Counted from the first letter of the stretch, positions 52,452-60,926 are shown. The stretch is 64,000 nucleotides of DNA from Bacteroidales bacterium (GCA_016285355.1 JAEEQP010000001.1:62001-126000), one strand, 5' to 3'. Notes: generated by a model not told the origin, from the letters alone. Numbers and translations: made by a program.

Positions 52452-52475
52452 CGGTGGCAAAAATATGGAATTTTA

Positions 52476-53003
52476 CTACAACTCACGCATCGGCGCAAAA
52501 ACCGAACTCTTATGATAATTGGCACCTTCAACACCCACATCGACTTCTTTTTTGTCGATGATGCCCAATTTCTTGACAAGGGTACTTGGACCAGCCTCAG
52601 ACATAAAGTCGAAGAGATCGACATATCCGTCCAACACGATACTACCTTCAGGGTGACCCAAACACTCGGCCACCTTAGTCTTAATCTTTTTCGGCAAAGT
52701 GATGATGTAGTCACCATAAAGGCTGTTGTTCGACTTTGAAACAGTGTAAGTTTCATTTTGGAAGAGCCACTCACCATTGCAACTTATGCTGATTTTGTTG
52801 TTGTCTTCAAAAGTGAGCACAAGGTCTTGCGAGGTTTCTGCATAAATAACGCCGATAACGCCACCCACAGCAGACTCCTCCCAACACCAAGAGCCTTTCA
52901 ATTGAGGAACTTGTTCGTTGAGGTCGATTTTCTTGCAAGAGGCAAGGACCGTGAACACCGCCATAAGCAGCATTCCAAATTTGATGTTTTTGTTTTTGAA
53001 CAT
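52476..53003 (-). CDS. Small lipoprotein, lipocalin-like
   Basis: 175 aa with lipobox VLASC near residue 22. The mature part (LKGSWCWEESAVGG, LVLTFEDNNKISI, GYIITLP-type strands) is beta-rich like lipocalin-like Bacteroidales proteins. Function unknown; a possible small RNA gene follows it. The region 53004-53177 after its start is AT-rich and holds no gene. Confidence 0.7.
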   Translation of the reverse strand: MFKNKNIKFGMLLMAVFTVLASCKKIDLNEQVPQLKGSWCWEESAVGGVIGVIYAETSQDLVLTFEDNNKISISCNGEWLFQNETYTVSKSNNSLYGDYIITLPKKIKTKVAECLGHPEGSIVLDGYVDLFDFMSEAGPSTLVKKLGIIDKKEVDVGVEGANYHKSSVFAPMREL

Positions 53004-53177
53004 GATGATTGAATTTAGATGTTTATATTGATTTGAAATTCGTTCCGCAAAAGTATATCAAAACTTCACCGTTTTGACAAATTTTCAGTCCATTACAAAC
53101 TTTTATAAAATTACAATACTGGTTTTCAATCAATTACAAAATTTAATTACAACTTTTTTTCGGGACTTCAGCCGTAA

Positions 53178-54092
53178 TCAATGCCTATAAGCATGGCAAA
53201 ACCTTGGCTTTCCCGCAAAATCAACCAAAATTTTCGCTTCAGCAAAGCCCATTTCTTGGCTCAAAAGCAACATCTCCTCCCCCTTCCGCTCATTAATCTC
53301 AAACCAAACTTGACCATCAGAAGACAGTTGTTTTTTTGCCAAACACAAAATCTGCCGGTAAAACAACAGCGAGTCGTCATCAGGAACAAACAAGGCGTTT
53401 TCAGGCTCCCAATCGAGGACATTAACTTCCATGGCAGCACGCTCGCTGTCGCAAACGTAGGGTGGATTGCTTACTACCAAATCGACAGGCTGATTGAAAA
53501 AAACGGATTTGGGGTTCAATACATTATCTTGCACAAACGTTACCTTTACACCATTGTTTTCGGCGTTCTCTTTGGCGATTTGCAAAGCCGCTTCCGAAAC
53601 ATCAAAGGCAATGACCTCAGCGTTCATGAAATGCTTGGCCAAAGCGATGGCGATACAGCCTGAGCCTGTGCCGATGTCCCAGATGCGGATGGGATTTGTG
53701 ACGTCTCCCATAGATTCCTTCCTTCCGCACATATCTACGCTGGAATGACATGGGAGGCTGGTTGTGCAAATCTTCTGCACCATTTCCTCAGTCTCGGGGC
53801 GCGGGATGAGCACTGCTTGCGACACCTTTATTAATAGGTCACAGAAACGCACCATGCCTGTCACATACTGCATTGGCTCGCCTGAAAGCAGACGTTTGAC
53901 AGCCTCATTCAATTGATAATGTTGATGCTCGTCGATGCGCAAATCGGGTTCCATCAATTGGCGTTTCAGGTCGATGTTGAAAAGATCTTCCAATATGATG
54001 CGCATCAATTGTTCTGCCTCACGCTTGGAGAACTTCTCGACCAACAGGTCGACGAAATAGCGTTTCGTTTGCTGCAAATTAAATCCTATCAT
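53178..54092 (-). CDS. prmC: Release factor glutamine methyltransferase
   Basis: 304 aa from the ATG at 54092. N-terminal helical release-factor-binding domain, then IPRPETEEMV, the SAM loop IWDIGTGSGCIAIAL and the catalytic VVSNPPYV. It methylates the GGQ glutamine of release factors. About 18 residues between QKICTTS and NPIRIWDIG (LPCHSSVDMCGRKESMGDV) are an insert encoded by a hairpin at 53703-53757, directly before the SAM-binding motif. The -7 box TATCTTTG at 54097-54104 is only 4 bp from the ATG, so the message may be nearly leaderless. Confidence 0.93.
   Translation of the reverse strand: MIGFNLQQTKRYFVDLLVEKFSKREAEQLMRIILEDLFNIDLKRQLMEPDLRIDEHQHYQLNEAVKRLLSGEPMQYVTGMVRFCDLLIKVSQAVLIPRPETEEMVQKICTTSLPCHSSVDMCGRKESMGDVTNPIRIWDIGTGSGCIAIALAKHFMNAEVIAFDVSEAALQIAKENAENNGVKVTFVQDNVLNPKSVFFNQPVDLVVSNPPYVCDSERAAMEVNVLDWEPENALFVPDDDSLLFYRQILCLAKKQLSSDGQVWFEINERKGEEMLLLSQEMGFAEAKILVDFAGKPRFCHAYRH
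53703..53757. repeat. CATAG-family hairpin inside prmC
   Basis: Arms CTCCCAT-ag-ATTCC and GGAAT-gac-ATGGGAG, read in frame. Same design as 16448-16500 and 54594-54656. Confidence 0.85.
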
Positions 54093-54116
54093 GGGGCAAA
54101 GATACACAAAAAACCG

Positions 54117-54124
54117 TACCTTTG
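54117..54124 (+). promoter_or_regulatory. -7 box for the EamA transporter
   Basis: TACCTTTG, divergent to the prmC box. A CCTTTGACAGGCTCAGGGACC-like repeat (54141-54165) lies between it and the ATG. Confidence 0.6.
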
Positions 54125-54176
54125 CAGTCAATTCTTAAACCGGCCCTTTGACAGGCTCAGGGACCTTGCAGCATCA

Positions 54177-55091
54177 ATGATTTATCTGATTCTTGCCATA
54201 TTATTTTCCACCGGCGTCTTCGTAGCGATGCGCCTCTTCGAGCGCTTCCGCCTTGATAACCATCAGGCTTTGATGTGGAACTATGTCTTCGCGGCAGGCA
54301 CAGGCTTCCTGATGTGCAAACAGTTTGATGCTCCTGTACAGTTGGTCAATGAACCGTGGTTTGGACTTTCGCTCATCACAGGATTCTGGTTCATTTTCAC
54401 CTATTTGCTGATGACCGCTTCAACACAACGGTCGGGCGTGACGGTCACCTCGTTGTCGAGCAAATTATCAGTGGTATTACCTACTTTGGCAGGGCTGGTT
54501 TTGTTTGGTGAGAGGCTGAATTTTGTGGCCACGTTGGGCATTGTTTTGGCTTTGGTGGCGTTGGTGTTGGTGGTAGGTGGAAAAAATAAAACCGCTTCGC
54601 CGCACATAGATTCCCATGTCGCACCAGCCCTTGCTCGGAATGACATGCGCGGCAAAGCTAACAAAAACTGGCTTTTGCCTTTGCTCATCTTTTTTGGCAC
54701 AGGCACTGGTGACATTCTGATGAAACTCACTGAACAACGCAATCAAGGCGACGACATGAGCTTCATGATTGCCTTCATCTATTTCATTGCCTTGTTGTTT
54801 GGCATCCTCATCGTGAGCCACGACCTTATACGAGGCAAGTCGAAATGGCAGTGGAAAAGTGCCTTGGGCGGCATCGGGTTGGGGGTCATCAACTTCTTCT
54901 CGACCTATTGCGTCTATCACGCCATGCGCTGTTTCGACAATGTGGTGCTCTTCCCTGTATATAATATAGGTGTAGTCAGCGTCACCGCACTGACAGGCTG
55001 GCTGATTTTCAAGGAAAAACTCACCTGGAAGAACTATTTGGGCTTGGTCATTGCCATCATCGCCGTCATCCTAATCACACTGAAACCATGA
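54177..55091 (+). CDS. EamA/DMT family transporter
   Basis: 304 aa, ten membrane helices in two EamA halves (STQRSGVTVTSLSSKLSVVLP near 85 and NVVLFPVYNIGVVSVTALTG near 260). Substrate unknown. The loop between the halves (TASPHIDSHVAPALARND..) is encoded by a hairpin repeat at 54594-54656, so the cytosolic linker has been lengthened by repeat DNA. The stop overlaps the next gene by four bases. Confidence 0.85.
   Translation: MIYLILAILFSTGVFVAMRLFERFRLDNHQALMWNYVFAAGTGFLMCKQFDAPVQLVNEPWFGLSLITGFWFIFTYLLMTASTQRSGVTVTSLSSKLSVVLPTLAGLVLFGERLNFVATLGIVLALVALVLVVGGKNKTASPHIDSHVAPALARNDMRGKANKNWLLPLLIFFGTGTGDILMKLTEQRNQGDDMSFMIAFIYFIALLFGILIVSHDLIRGKSKWQWKSALGGIGLGVINFFSTYCVYHAMRCFDNVVLFPVYNIGVVSVTALTGWLIFKEKLTWKNYLGLVIAIIAVILITLKP
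54594..54656. repeat. CATAG-family hairpin inside the EamA gene
   Basis: Arms GCCGC-ac-AT-ag-ATTCC and GGAAT-gac-AT-gc-GCGGC around a GC-rich centre; third member of the family and second one inside a gene. Confidence 0.85.
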
Positions 55092-55699
55092 ACGACGACA
55101 CCTATAATATGTTAGCCACCTGCGGCGAAGGCCTTTACAAGGAGAAAGGCAGCAAGTTCATCGCCGAGACCTTCGTCGTGATGAACGAGGACGAGGCCAA
55201 AGAGGCTGTCGCATCTGTCAAGAAGAAATACTTTGACGCACGGCACCATTGCTACGCCTACATGATTGGTCCTGACAAAAAGACTTTCCGCTCCTCCGAC
55301 GACGGCGAGCCCTCAGGAACGGCGGGCAAACCCATCCTCAACCAAATCCTTTCGAAGGATGTCACCAATGTATGTATCGTCGTGACAAGGTACTTCGGCG
55401 GCATCAAATTAGGCACTTCGGGACTCATCAACGCTTACAAAACCGCCACTCGCGATGCCTTGGACAACAGCACGATAGTCGAAAAAACCATAAACGAAAT
55501 TTACAGTTTGGAGTTCGAGTATCCTTTGATGAACGAGGTGATGCGCATCATGAAAGAGGAGAACCTTGAGCAACAAAACCCACGCTTCGAATTGGACTGC
55601 TATTTGGAGTTTTCAACAAGGAAAAATGACGCTTCAAGAATTTTTGAAAAATTCGACAATTTATTTGGGGTAAAAATAACACACATTAATACAATGTAA
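55088..55699 (+). CDS. YigZ/IMPACT family protein
   Basis: 203 aa. KGSKFIAETFVV, DARHHCYAYMIG, SDDGEPSGTAGKPIL and VTRYFGGIKLGTSGLINAY are family motifs. Members are linked to translation control in eukaryotes (IMPACT); the bacterial role is unclear. ATGA overlap with the transporter gene. Confidence 0.92.
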   Translation: MNDDTYNMLATCGEGLYKEKGSKFIAETFVVMNEDEAKEAVASVKKKYFDARHHCYAYMIGPDKKTFRSSDDGEPSGTAGKPILNQILSKDVTNVCIVVTRYFGGIKLGTSGLINAYKTATRDALDNSTIVEKTINEIYSLEFEYPLMNEVMRIMKEENLEQQNPRFELDCYLEFSTRKNDASRIFEKFDNLFGVKITHINTM

Positions 55700-55702
55700 A
55701 TC

Positions 55703-55804
55703 AATTGTTTATAATGATTTTAAATTTTCAAAAGTCCAAAAGCTCGTATTTTAGAAAAAAGAAAATTGAAAATCAATAGTATTTTGATTTTTTTATAAAC
55801 AATT
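55703..55804. repeat. Inverted repeat in the AT-rich region before dnaA
   Basis: Perfect 12-bp arms AATTGTTTATAA (55703-55714) and TTATAAACAATT (55793-55804) around an AT-rich centre. No clear TTATCCACA DnaA boxes are seen near it. The -7 box TACCTTTG at 55812-55819 follows directly, so it may be a control site for dnaA. Confidence 0.6.
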
Positions 55805-55811
55805 AATCATT

Positions 55812-55819
55812 TACCTTTG
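55812..55819 (+). promoter_or_regulatory. -7 box of dnaA
   Basis: TACCTTTG about 90 bp before the dnaA ATG at 55909. Confidence 0.6.
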
Positions 55820-55908
55820 CAAGGTCAAAATTTCCCGAAAAAGCGGATTGCTTGACAAGACTTTTCACCCAAAAAACAGGTTGAACGACAATAAAATAAG
55901 CATTTGCA

Positions 55909-57330
55909 ATGGCCAATAACCATGTGGACATCTGGAATAAGTGTCTCTCTGTGATTAAAGACAATGTCACGGAGCAGGGCTATAAGACATGGTTTGAACG
56001 CATCATTCCGCTTTCGCTTGTCGACAACACGCTCACCATACAGGTACCCACTTATTTCTTCGTGGAGTATCTTGAAGAGCATTACATCGACCTGCTGAAG
56101 ATGGTCATCAAACGCTTCGTCGGCGAGAAAGGCAAGCTGGATTATAAGGTGGTTGTCGTCAATACCGATAACGCGGGGACCGTCACCGTGCCAAGTGCCA
56201 ACCGCAACTTCCCGAAGAATCCCATCGGTCAACCTGCGCCAGAGCGTTTGTCGACCAGTCCCATCAATCCATTCGTTATTCCCGGGCTGAAGAAGCTGCA
56301 AATCGACTCGCAACTCAACGAGCACTACACCTTTGACACGTTCATAGAAGGCGATTGCAACCGTTTGGCGCGTTCGGCAGGCCTAAAAATCGCCAAAGAA
56401 CCAGGCAAGACTGCCTTCAATCCCTTGGTCATCTATAGTGGCACTGGTTTGGGCAAAACACATCTATGCCATGCCATAGGATTGGAAACCAAACGTTTGC
56501 ACCCAGAAAAAACAGTCCTTTACGTACAAGCCGAGCAACTCTCCACGCAATATGTGACGGCCAACAAGAACAACAACCGCCCCGATTTCATCAACTTCTA
56601 CCAGATGATTGATGTGCTCATTATCGACGACATCCAGTTCCTTGCGGGAAAGGCGGGCACACAGGATGTGTTCTTCCACATTTTCAACCACTTGCAGCAA
56701 AACAACAAGCAAATCGTCATTACCAGCGACAAGTTCCCATCTGACCTGCAAGGCATGGAAGACCGGCTGTTGTCGCGCTTCAAGTGGGGTCTGACCGCCG
56801 ACCTTCAAACTCCTGACCTACCTACCCGCACCTCCATCATCAAAGAAAAGCTGCACGACAATGGTATCACTTTCCCCGACGATGTGGTGGACTATATCGC
56901 TGGCAATGTGAGAAATAACATCCGCGAGTTGGAAGGCGTGATGAACTCCCTGATGGCGCAGTCGTTGCTCAACAGGAAAGCCGTCACCATCGAGATGGCA
57001 CAACAAATCATAGACCGTTTCGTGCGTAACACCGTCAAGGAGGTGTCGGTGGAATACATCATCAACATCGTGTGTGAATATTTCAAGATTTCACCCGAGC
57101 AAATGGCCCTCAACACCCGCAAACGCCAAGTGGTGCAAGCCCGACAGATTGCCATGTACCTTTCCAAGAAATACTCCAACGCCAGCCTCGCCTCTATCGG
57201 GCAGCAATGCGGAAAGAAAGACCATGCCACGGTGCACCATGCCTGCAAAACCATTGCCAACCAGTTGGAAACCGACAAACAATTCAAGGTGATGTTTGCC
57301 GACATTGAGAAGAAAATCGCTTTGTCATAA
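55909..57330 (+). CDS. dnaA: Chromosomal replication initiator protein DnaA
   Basis: 473 aa. Domain I 1-80 (WNKCLSVIKDNVTEQGYKTW), variable linker, AAA+ domain with Walker A YSGTGLGKTHLCHA near 178 and Walker B VLIIDDIQFLAGK near 240, and the C-terminal DNA-binding helix-turn-helix ending KKDHATVHHACKTI. It opens the origin by binding DnaA boxes. A methyltransferase gene follows at 15 bp. Confidence 0.97.
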   Translation: MANNHVDIWNKCLSVIKDNVTEQGYKTWFERIIPLSLVDNTLTIQVPTYFFVEYLEEHYIDLLKMVIKRFVGEKGKLDYKVVVVNTDNAGTVTVPSANRNFPKNPIGQPAPERLSTSPINPFVIPGLKKLQIDSQLNEHYTFDTFIEGDCNRLARSAGLKIAKEPGKTAFNPLVIYSGTGLGKTHLCHAIGLETKRLHPEKTVLYVQAEQLSTQYVTANKNNNRPDFINFYQMIDVLIIDDIQFLAGKAGTQDVFFHIFNHLQQNNKQIVITSDKFPSDLQGMEDRLLSRFKWGLTADLQTPDLPTRTSIIKEKLHDNGITFPDDVVDYIAGNVRNNIRELEGVMNSLMAQSLLNRKAVTIEMAQQIIDRFVRNTVKEVSVEYIINIVCEYFKISPEQMALNTRKRQVVQARQIAMYLSKKYSNASLASIGQQCGKKDHATVHHACKTIANQLETDKQFKVMFADIEKKIALS

Positions 57331-57345
57331 TCCCATAACCCACTC

Positions 57346-58092
57346 ATGACCAACAACTTCGGAAAACTTTATCTCGTGCCCAATCTACTTGGTGCAACGA
57401 AACCTGAACAAGTCATCCCTGCCGGAACACTCCAAATTGTTAGACGGTTAAAGCATTTCGTGGTTGAAAACACCCGCACTTCGCGCCGTGTTTTGAACCG
57501 CATCGGGATGGACTGCCCCATCGACGACATTGAATTCATTGAGTTAGACAAACACAACGCCCGCAACCTCGACCTTATGGAACACCTCGGTGCCTGCTTG
57601 CAAGGCGAGGACAAGGGCCTGATGTCAGAGGCTGGTACTCCATGCGTTGCTGACCCAGGCGCTTTAGTGGTGGACTTGGCCCACTCCGCCGGCATTCAAG
57701 TCATTCCTTTGGTCGGCCCCAACGCGATGATTCTTGCTTTGATGGCTTCGGGCTTCAACGGTCAGGCTTTCGCTTTTCACGGCTATCTGCCCATCAAAAG
57801 TCCCGAAAGACAAAACGCCATCAAGGACTTGGAACGGCGGTCGATGGCCAACAACGAGACGGAGCTTTTCATCGAAACGCCTTTCCGTAACAACGCCATG
57901 CTGCAAGACCTTTGCAAGAACCTCCACCCTGCCACACGAGTCTGTGTCGCCTGCAATCTCACTTGCGAAGATGAACTTATCATTAGTCAAAGCATTGGGG
58001 AGTGGAAGAACTACAAAGGCGACTTAAACAAAAAGCCCGCTGTGTTTTTGGTTTACAGCGAACCGAGACGAGGATTCCAGAAAAGGAAATAA
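57346..58092 (+). CDS. SAM-dependent methyltransferase, RsmI/tetrapyrrole methylase fold
   Basis: 248 aa. LYLVPNLLGATKPEQVIP at the start, GLMSEAGTPCVADPGALVV near 88 and LVGPNAMILALMASGFNGQ near 125 match the RsmI-like branch of the tetrapyrrole-methylase fold common in Bacteroidota next to a true RsmI. Likely an rRNA 2'-O-methyltransferase or related enzyme; target not certain. Confidence 0.85.
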   Translation: MTNNFGKLYLVPNLLGATKPEQVIPAGTLQIVRRLKHFVVENTRTSRRVLNRIGMDCPIDDIEFIELDKHNARNLDLMEHLGACLQGEDKGLMSEAGTPCVADPGALVVDLAHSAGIQVIPLVGPNAMILALMASGFNGQAFAFHGYLPIKSPERQNAIKDLERRSMANNETELFIETPFRNNAMLQDLCKNLHPATRVCVACNLTCEDELIISQSIGEWKNYKGDLNKKPAVFLVYSEPRRGFQKRK

Positions 58093-58099
58093 CTACGAA

Positions 58100-58690
58100 T
58101 TAGGGAATATTCAACACCCTGTGAATCTGCAATGAAAGCCGCCAATTGGGGTGACTTTTCACAGCCTCAACACAAGCCTGCATGTTGACTTTCCTTTGTT
58201 CCAAATCCTCAACGAAACACGGCTGCAAAAAACGATATTTAGCTTCAATATCATCATATTGCGCCAAATCCTGACCGAGATAAACCACCTTCAATTCATC
58301 ACAACGCTTTAATACACAAGGTTCTGCATCGCCACCTACAAAAGATGATTTCGGTGAAAACGTCACCCAATCCAGATTGTTCGGCAAAGGCCGTGTTCCG
58401 TTGGTCTCAATGGCGATGGTTTTGCCTGTCTTTTGCTTCAGTTCTGCCACAAAAGCCTCGTCGATGAACAAAGATGGCTCCCCGCCTGTCAGAACAATTA
58501 AAGGAGCGATGGGATATTTATTCACCTCAGCCACAATCTCTTGCAACGACATCATCTCCCCTACTTGATGTTGGGTGTCACAAAATGCACAGCACAAGTT
58601 GCAGCCGCTAAAGCGCACGAAGACGGCGGACGTACCAGAATGGTAGCCCTCGCCTTGCAGGGAATAGAATATTTCGTTGATCTTATACAT
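58100..58690 (-). CDS. queE: 7-carboxy-7-deazaguanine synthase
   Basis: 196 aa from the ATG at 58690. Radical-SAM cluster motif CX3CX2C in SGCNLCCAFCDTQ, with YSLQGEGYHSGTSAVFVRF ahead and VLTGGEPSL after. It turns 6-carboxytetrahydropterin into 7-carboxy-7-deazaguanine for queuosine. The longer open frame is rejected as it is repeat DNA. Last of the queF-queC-queD-queE set. Confidence 0.95.
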   Translation of the reverse strand: MYKINEIFYSLQGEGYHSGTSAVFVRFSGCNLCCAFCDTQHQVGEMMSLQEIVAEVNKYPIAPLIVLTGGEPSLFIDEAFVAELKQKTGKTIAIETNGTRPLPNNLDWVTFSPKSSFVGGDAEPCVLKRCDELKVVYLGQDLAQYDDIEAKYRFLQPCFVEDLEQRKVNMQACVEAVKSHPNWRLSLQIHRVLNIP

Positions 58691-58691
58691 A

Positions 58692-58761
58692 GACACGAGA
58701 CTTCGGGACTCGGGACACGAGACAATGAGACCCGTAGTCTCGCGTCTCGCAGTCCCGCGTC
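58692..58761. repeat. Heptamer inverted-repeat pair between queD and queE
   Basis: Left end 58692-58723 and right end 58737-58761 of GACACGA-type units, 13-bp spacer. It fills the whole gap between queD and queE. Confidence 0.8.
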
Positions 58762-58763
58762 TT

Positions 58764-59117
58764 TTATTCAAAGTTTTGCGGGGCATCATCCTTGATATAA
58801 GAAGCCTTGTTATCGCGAGACTCCCATACATCAGCGCGGTAGCAGTTCGGGACGGTGTCGACAATCCATTTGGCCAAGTTTTCGGCAGTAGGGTTGAAAT
58901 CCAACACCTCGTTGAGGTTCGTATGGTCTATCTTGCCATGAACCAAGCGTTTGATTTCGGTGAAGTCGCACACCATACCGTTGTTGTCCAATTTCTCGGC
59001 GCGGCAATATACGTTGACCTTCCAGTTGTGGCCGTGAAGGTTCTCGCACTTGCTCTCATAGTCTAAATAGAGCTGGTGGCAGGAGGATATTTCTAAGGTT
59101 TTTCTGACGTAATACAT
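58764..59117 (-). CDS. queD: 6-carboxy-5,6,7,8-tetrahydropterin synthase
   Basis: 117 aa. Zinc ligands in SSCHQLYLD and NLHGHNWKVNV, plus DFTEIKRLV and HTNLNEVL. It makes 6-carboxytetrahydropterin, the substrate of QueE. Confidence 0.95.
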   Translation of the reverse strand: MYYVRKTLEISSCHQLYLDYESKCENLHGHNWKVNVYCRAEKLDNNGMVCDFTEIKRLVHGKIDHTNLNEVLDFNPTAENLAKWIVDTVPNCYRADVWESRDNKASYIKDDAPQNFE

Positions 59118-59122
59118 TGTAA

Positions 59123-59190
59123 TTCAAGATTTAAGATTTAAAATTTAAAATTTAAGATCGCCTCGTAGAGACGCGATTCATCGCGTCTCA
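59123..59190. repeat. AT-rich repeat and GTAGAGACG palindrome at the queC end
   Basis: 59123-59160 is a run of ATTTAAGATTTAAAATTTAA type, similar to 62628-62660. Next to it, 59165-59190 is a GTAGAGACG...CGTCTCAT palindrome that supplies the last codons (YETR) and the stop of queC. Confidence 0.7.
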
Positions 59191-59834
59191 TATTCAGTTG
59201 TATCATCGATGCCCGCAGCGCGTAGGGCCTCAATACGCTCGCGACAGGTGCCGCATTTGCCACAATGTTTCTCACCGCCCTTATAGCAGGAATAGGTCTC
59301 GCTGTAATCCAAGCCCAAAGCCTTACCATGTTCGGCGATTTCCTTTTTGCTTAAATATGTGTAAGGTGCATAGACTGTTATATTCTCATACGTTCCCGCC
59401 GACATGGCCTCCGACATGGCATTGACGAAACCCGGTCGGCAGTCGGGATAGATGGAATGGTCGCCGGCATGGTTGGCAATCATTACGCGCTTCAATCCGT
59501 TGCTTTCAGCAACACCAGCAGCGACCGCCAACATGATGCCATTACGGAAGGGCACCACCGTCGATTTCATGTTCTCGTCGTTGTAGTTGCCTTCTGGAAT
59601 GTCTTCAGGATTGCCAAGCAAGGCACTCTTGAAGTAGCGGTACATAAATTCCAATTGGATGACGATGTGCTTGATGCCCAGACGTTGGCAATGTGTGACG
59701 GCACAAACACGCTCGCGTCCGTTTTGCGTAGAGCCATAGTCGAAAGTGATAGCCATAGCGATTTCGTCCTTGAACTCGTAAAGCATTGTGGTGGAGTCCA
59801 TGCCGCCGGAGATGATGATTACTGCATCCTTCAT
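59178..59834 (-). CDS. queC: 7-cyano-7-deazaguanine synthase
   Basis: 218 aa. PP-loop IIISGGMDSTTML at the start, YGSTQNGRERVCA, and zinc cysteines in GGEKHCGKCGTCRERIEA. It uses ATP to convert the carboxy precursor to preQ0. The last residues and stop codon are from the palindrome at 59165-59190. Confidence 0.95.
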   Translation of the reverse strand: MKDAVIIISGGMDSTTMLYEFKDEIAMAITFDYGSTQNGRERVCAVTHCQRLGIKHIVIQLEFMYRYFKSALLGNPEDIPEGNYNDENMKSTVVPFRNGIMLAVAAGVAESNGLKRVMIANHAGDHSIYPDCRPGFVNAMSEAMSAGTYENITVYAPYTYLSKKEIAEHGKALGLDYSETYSCYKGGEKHCGKCGTCRERIEALRAAGIDDTTEYETR

Positions 59835-59862
59835 ATCAGTTTTTCAGTTATTTAGTTGGCAG

Positions 59863-60333
59863 TTAGGAGTTGTGGAAACTGGCTAAAAGGCGTTGTTTCA
59901 CCATGTCTTGATGTTCGGCGTCGCCATAATTGGCGAAGGGCTTGATGGAGATGCCCCCACGAGGTTTGAACAGACCGATGACTTCCAAGTATTTGGGATC
60001 CATCAGCTTGACCAAGTCTTTCATAATCATGTTGACGCAATCCTCGTGGAAATCACCGTGGTTGCGGAAGCTGAAGAGGTAGAGTTTCAGGCTCTTGCTC
60101 TCCACCATCAATGTGCGTGGGATGTAATTAATAATAAGGTGTCCGAAGTCGGGCTGGCCAGTCTTGGGGCACAAAGAGGTAAACTCGGGGCAGTCCAAGG
60201 TTACAAGGTACTCGTTTTCAGGATGTTTGTTCTCAAAAACCTCCAGCACTTCAGGCGTATAGTCATAACTATAGTGGGTGTTTTGATTACCCAATAGCGT
60301 CACGCCTTGCAATTCTTGTTCGTTTCTTGACAT
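59863..60333 (-). CDS. queF: NADPH-dependent 7-cyano-7-deazaguanine reductase
   Basis: 156 aa, unimodular QueF. Catalytic cysteine in [13 protein letters not shown], QueF motif [16 protein letters not shown]. It reduces preQ0 to preQ1 before insertion into tRNA. First gene of the que set; a TAATTTTG box at 60351-60358 lies upstream and no preQ1 riboswitch is visible. Confidence 0.96.
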   Translation of the reverse strand: MSRNEQELQGVTLLGNQNTHYSYDYTPEVLEVFENKHPENEYLVTLDCPEFTSLCPKTGQPDFGHLIINYIPRTLMVESKSLKLYLFSFRNHGDFHEDCVNMIMKDLVKLMDPKYLEVIGLFKPRGGISIKPFANYGDAEHQDMVKQRLLASFHNS

Positions 60334-60399
60334 GGGTTTTATTTTGGGTGCAAAATTAGCAAAATGTTTGCAATCAATGGAAAGAAAGGAATAAGTAAA

Positions 60400-60612
60400 C
60401 TATTCTTCCAAAGTCTCAAACAAGGCCACAGGCCCCAAATGCCAAAGTTTGGTTTCTTCTTGTTCCAATTGCTTGTATAGAGCCGAACGATAAAAACGCT
60501 TCAAGGCATCCAATCCGCTCCCACCATGCGCCTCCTGATACAGACGAGCCACTTGCAAAGCCTTGCTCGGAAGCAATAGATACAGGTTTTCGTTTGTGAT
60601 TTCTGTGTTCAT
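60400..60612 (-). CDS. Small helical protein paired with a DUF3791 protein
   Basis: 70 aa, helical (NENLYLLLPSKALQVARLYQ, ALKRFYRSALYKQLEQEE). No family recognised. ATGA overlap with the DUF3791 gene upstream; the pair may be a small addiction-type or regulatory unit. Confidence 0.6.
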   Translation of the reverse strand: MNTEITNENLYLLLPSKALQVARLYQEAHGGSGLDALKRFYRSALYKQLEQEETKLWHLGPVALFETLEE

Positions 60613-60824
60613 TGTGTTTTCTCTTTCAGATAATCCTTCATTTCCTCAATCAGCCAACGATGGCCTTGGGTATGCAGCACTTCGTAATTCTCCGAGAGAT
60701 ATTCAAGCAAGCCGCTTTGGTCGAACAAATCCATCACTTCTGAGCCGCTCATGCCCATTTCGTGCTTGTATTGTTCGATGCAAAACGAAATGAAATACAA
60801 TATGTCTTGTTCCTTTTTGCTCAT
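60609..60824 (-). CDS. DUF3791 protein
   Basis: 71 aa from the ATG at 60824. KEQDILYFISFCIEQYKHEM and GLLEYLSENYEVLHTQGHRW match DUF3791, whose genes often sit by DUF3990 genes. Function unknown; here the partner is a different small protein. Confidence 0.72.
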   Translation of the reverse strand: MSKKEQDILYFISFCIEQYKHEMGMSGSEVMDLFDQSGLLEYLSENYEVLHTQGHRWLIEEMKDYLKEKTQ

Positions 60825-60895
60825 AACAAGGCTATTCGATTGCAAACTTACAAATAAAAACTCAATCCATACATCTTTGAATCTGAAATAAAAAA

Positions 60896-60926
60896 TGTAG
60901 GGCTGTCATAATTTGGCACCCCTACA
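60896..60926 (-). terminator. Terminator after the first POT transporter
   Basis: TGTAGGG/CCCTACA stem followed by a T-run on the - strand, 19 bp after the stop codon. Confidence 0.75.

Noticed and set aside
55700..55908. Origin of replication
   Set aside because: AT-rich and next to dnaA, but no cluster of TTATCCACA-like boxes is visible on either strand; only the inverted repeat is reported.
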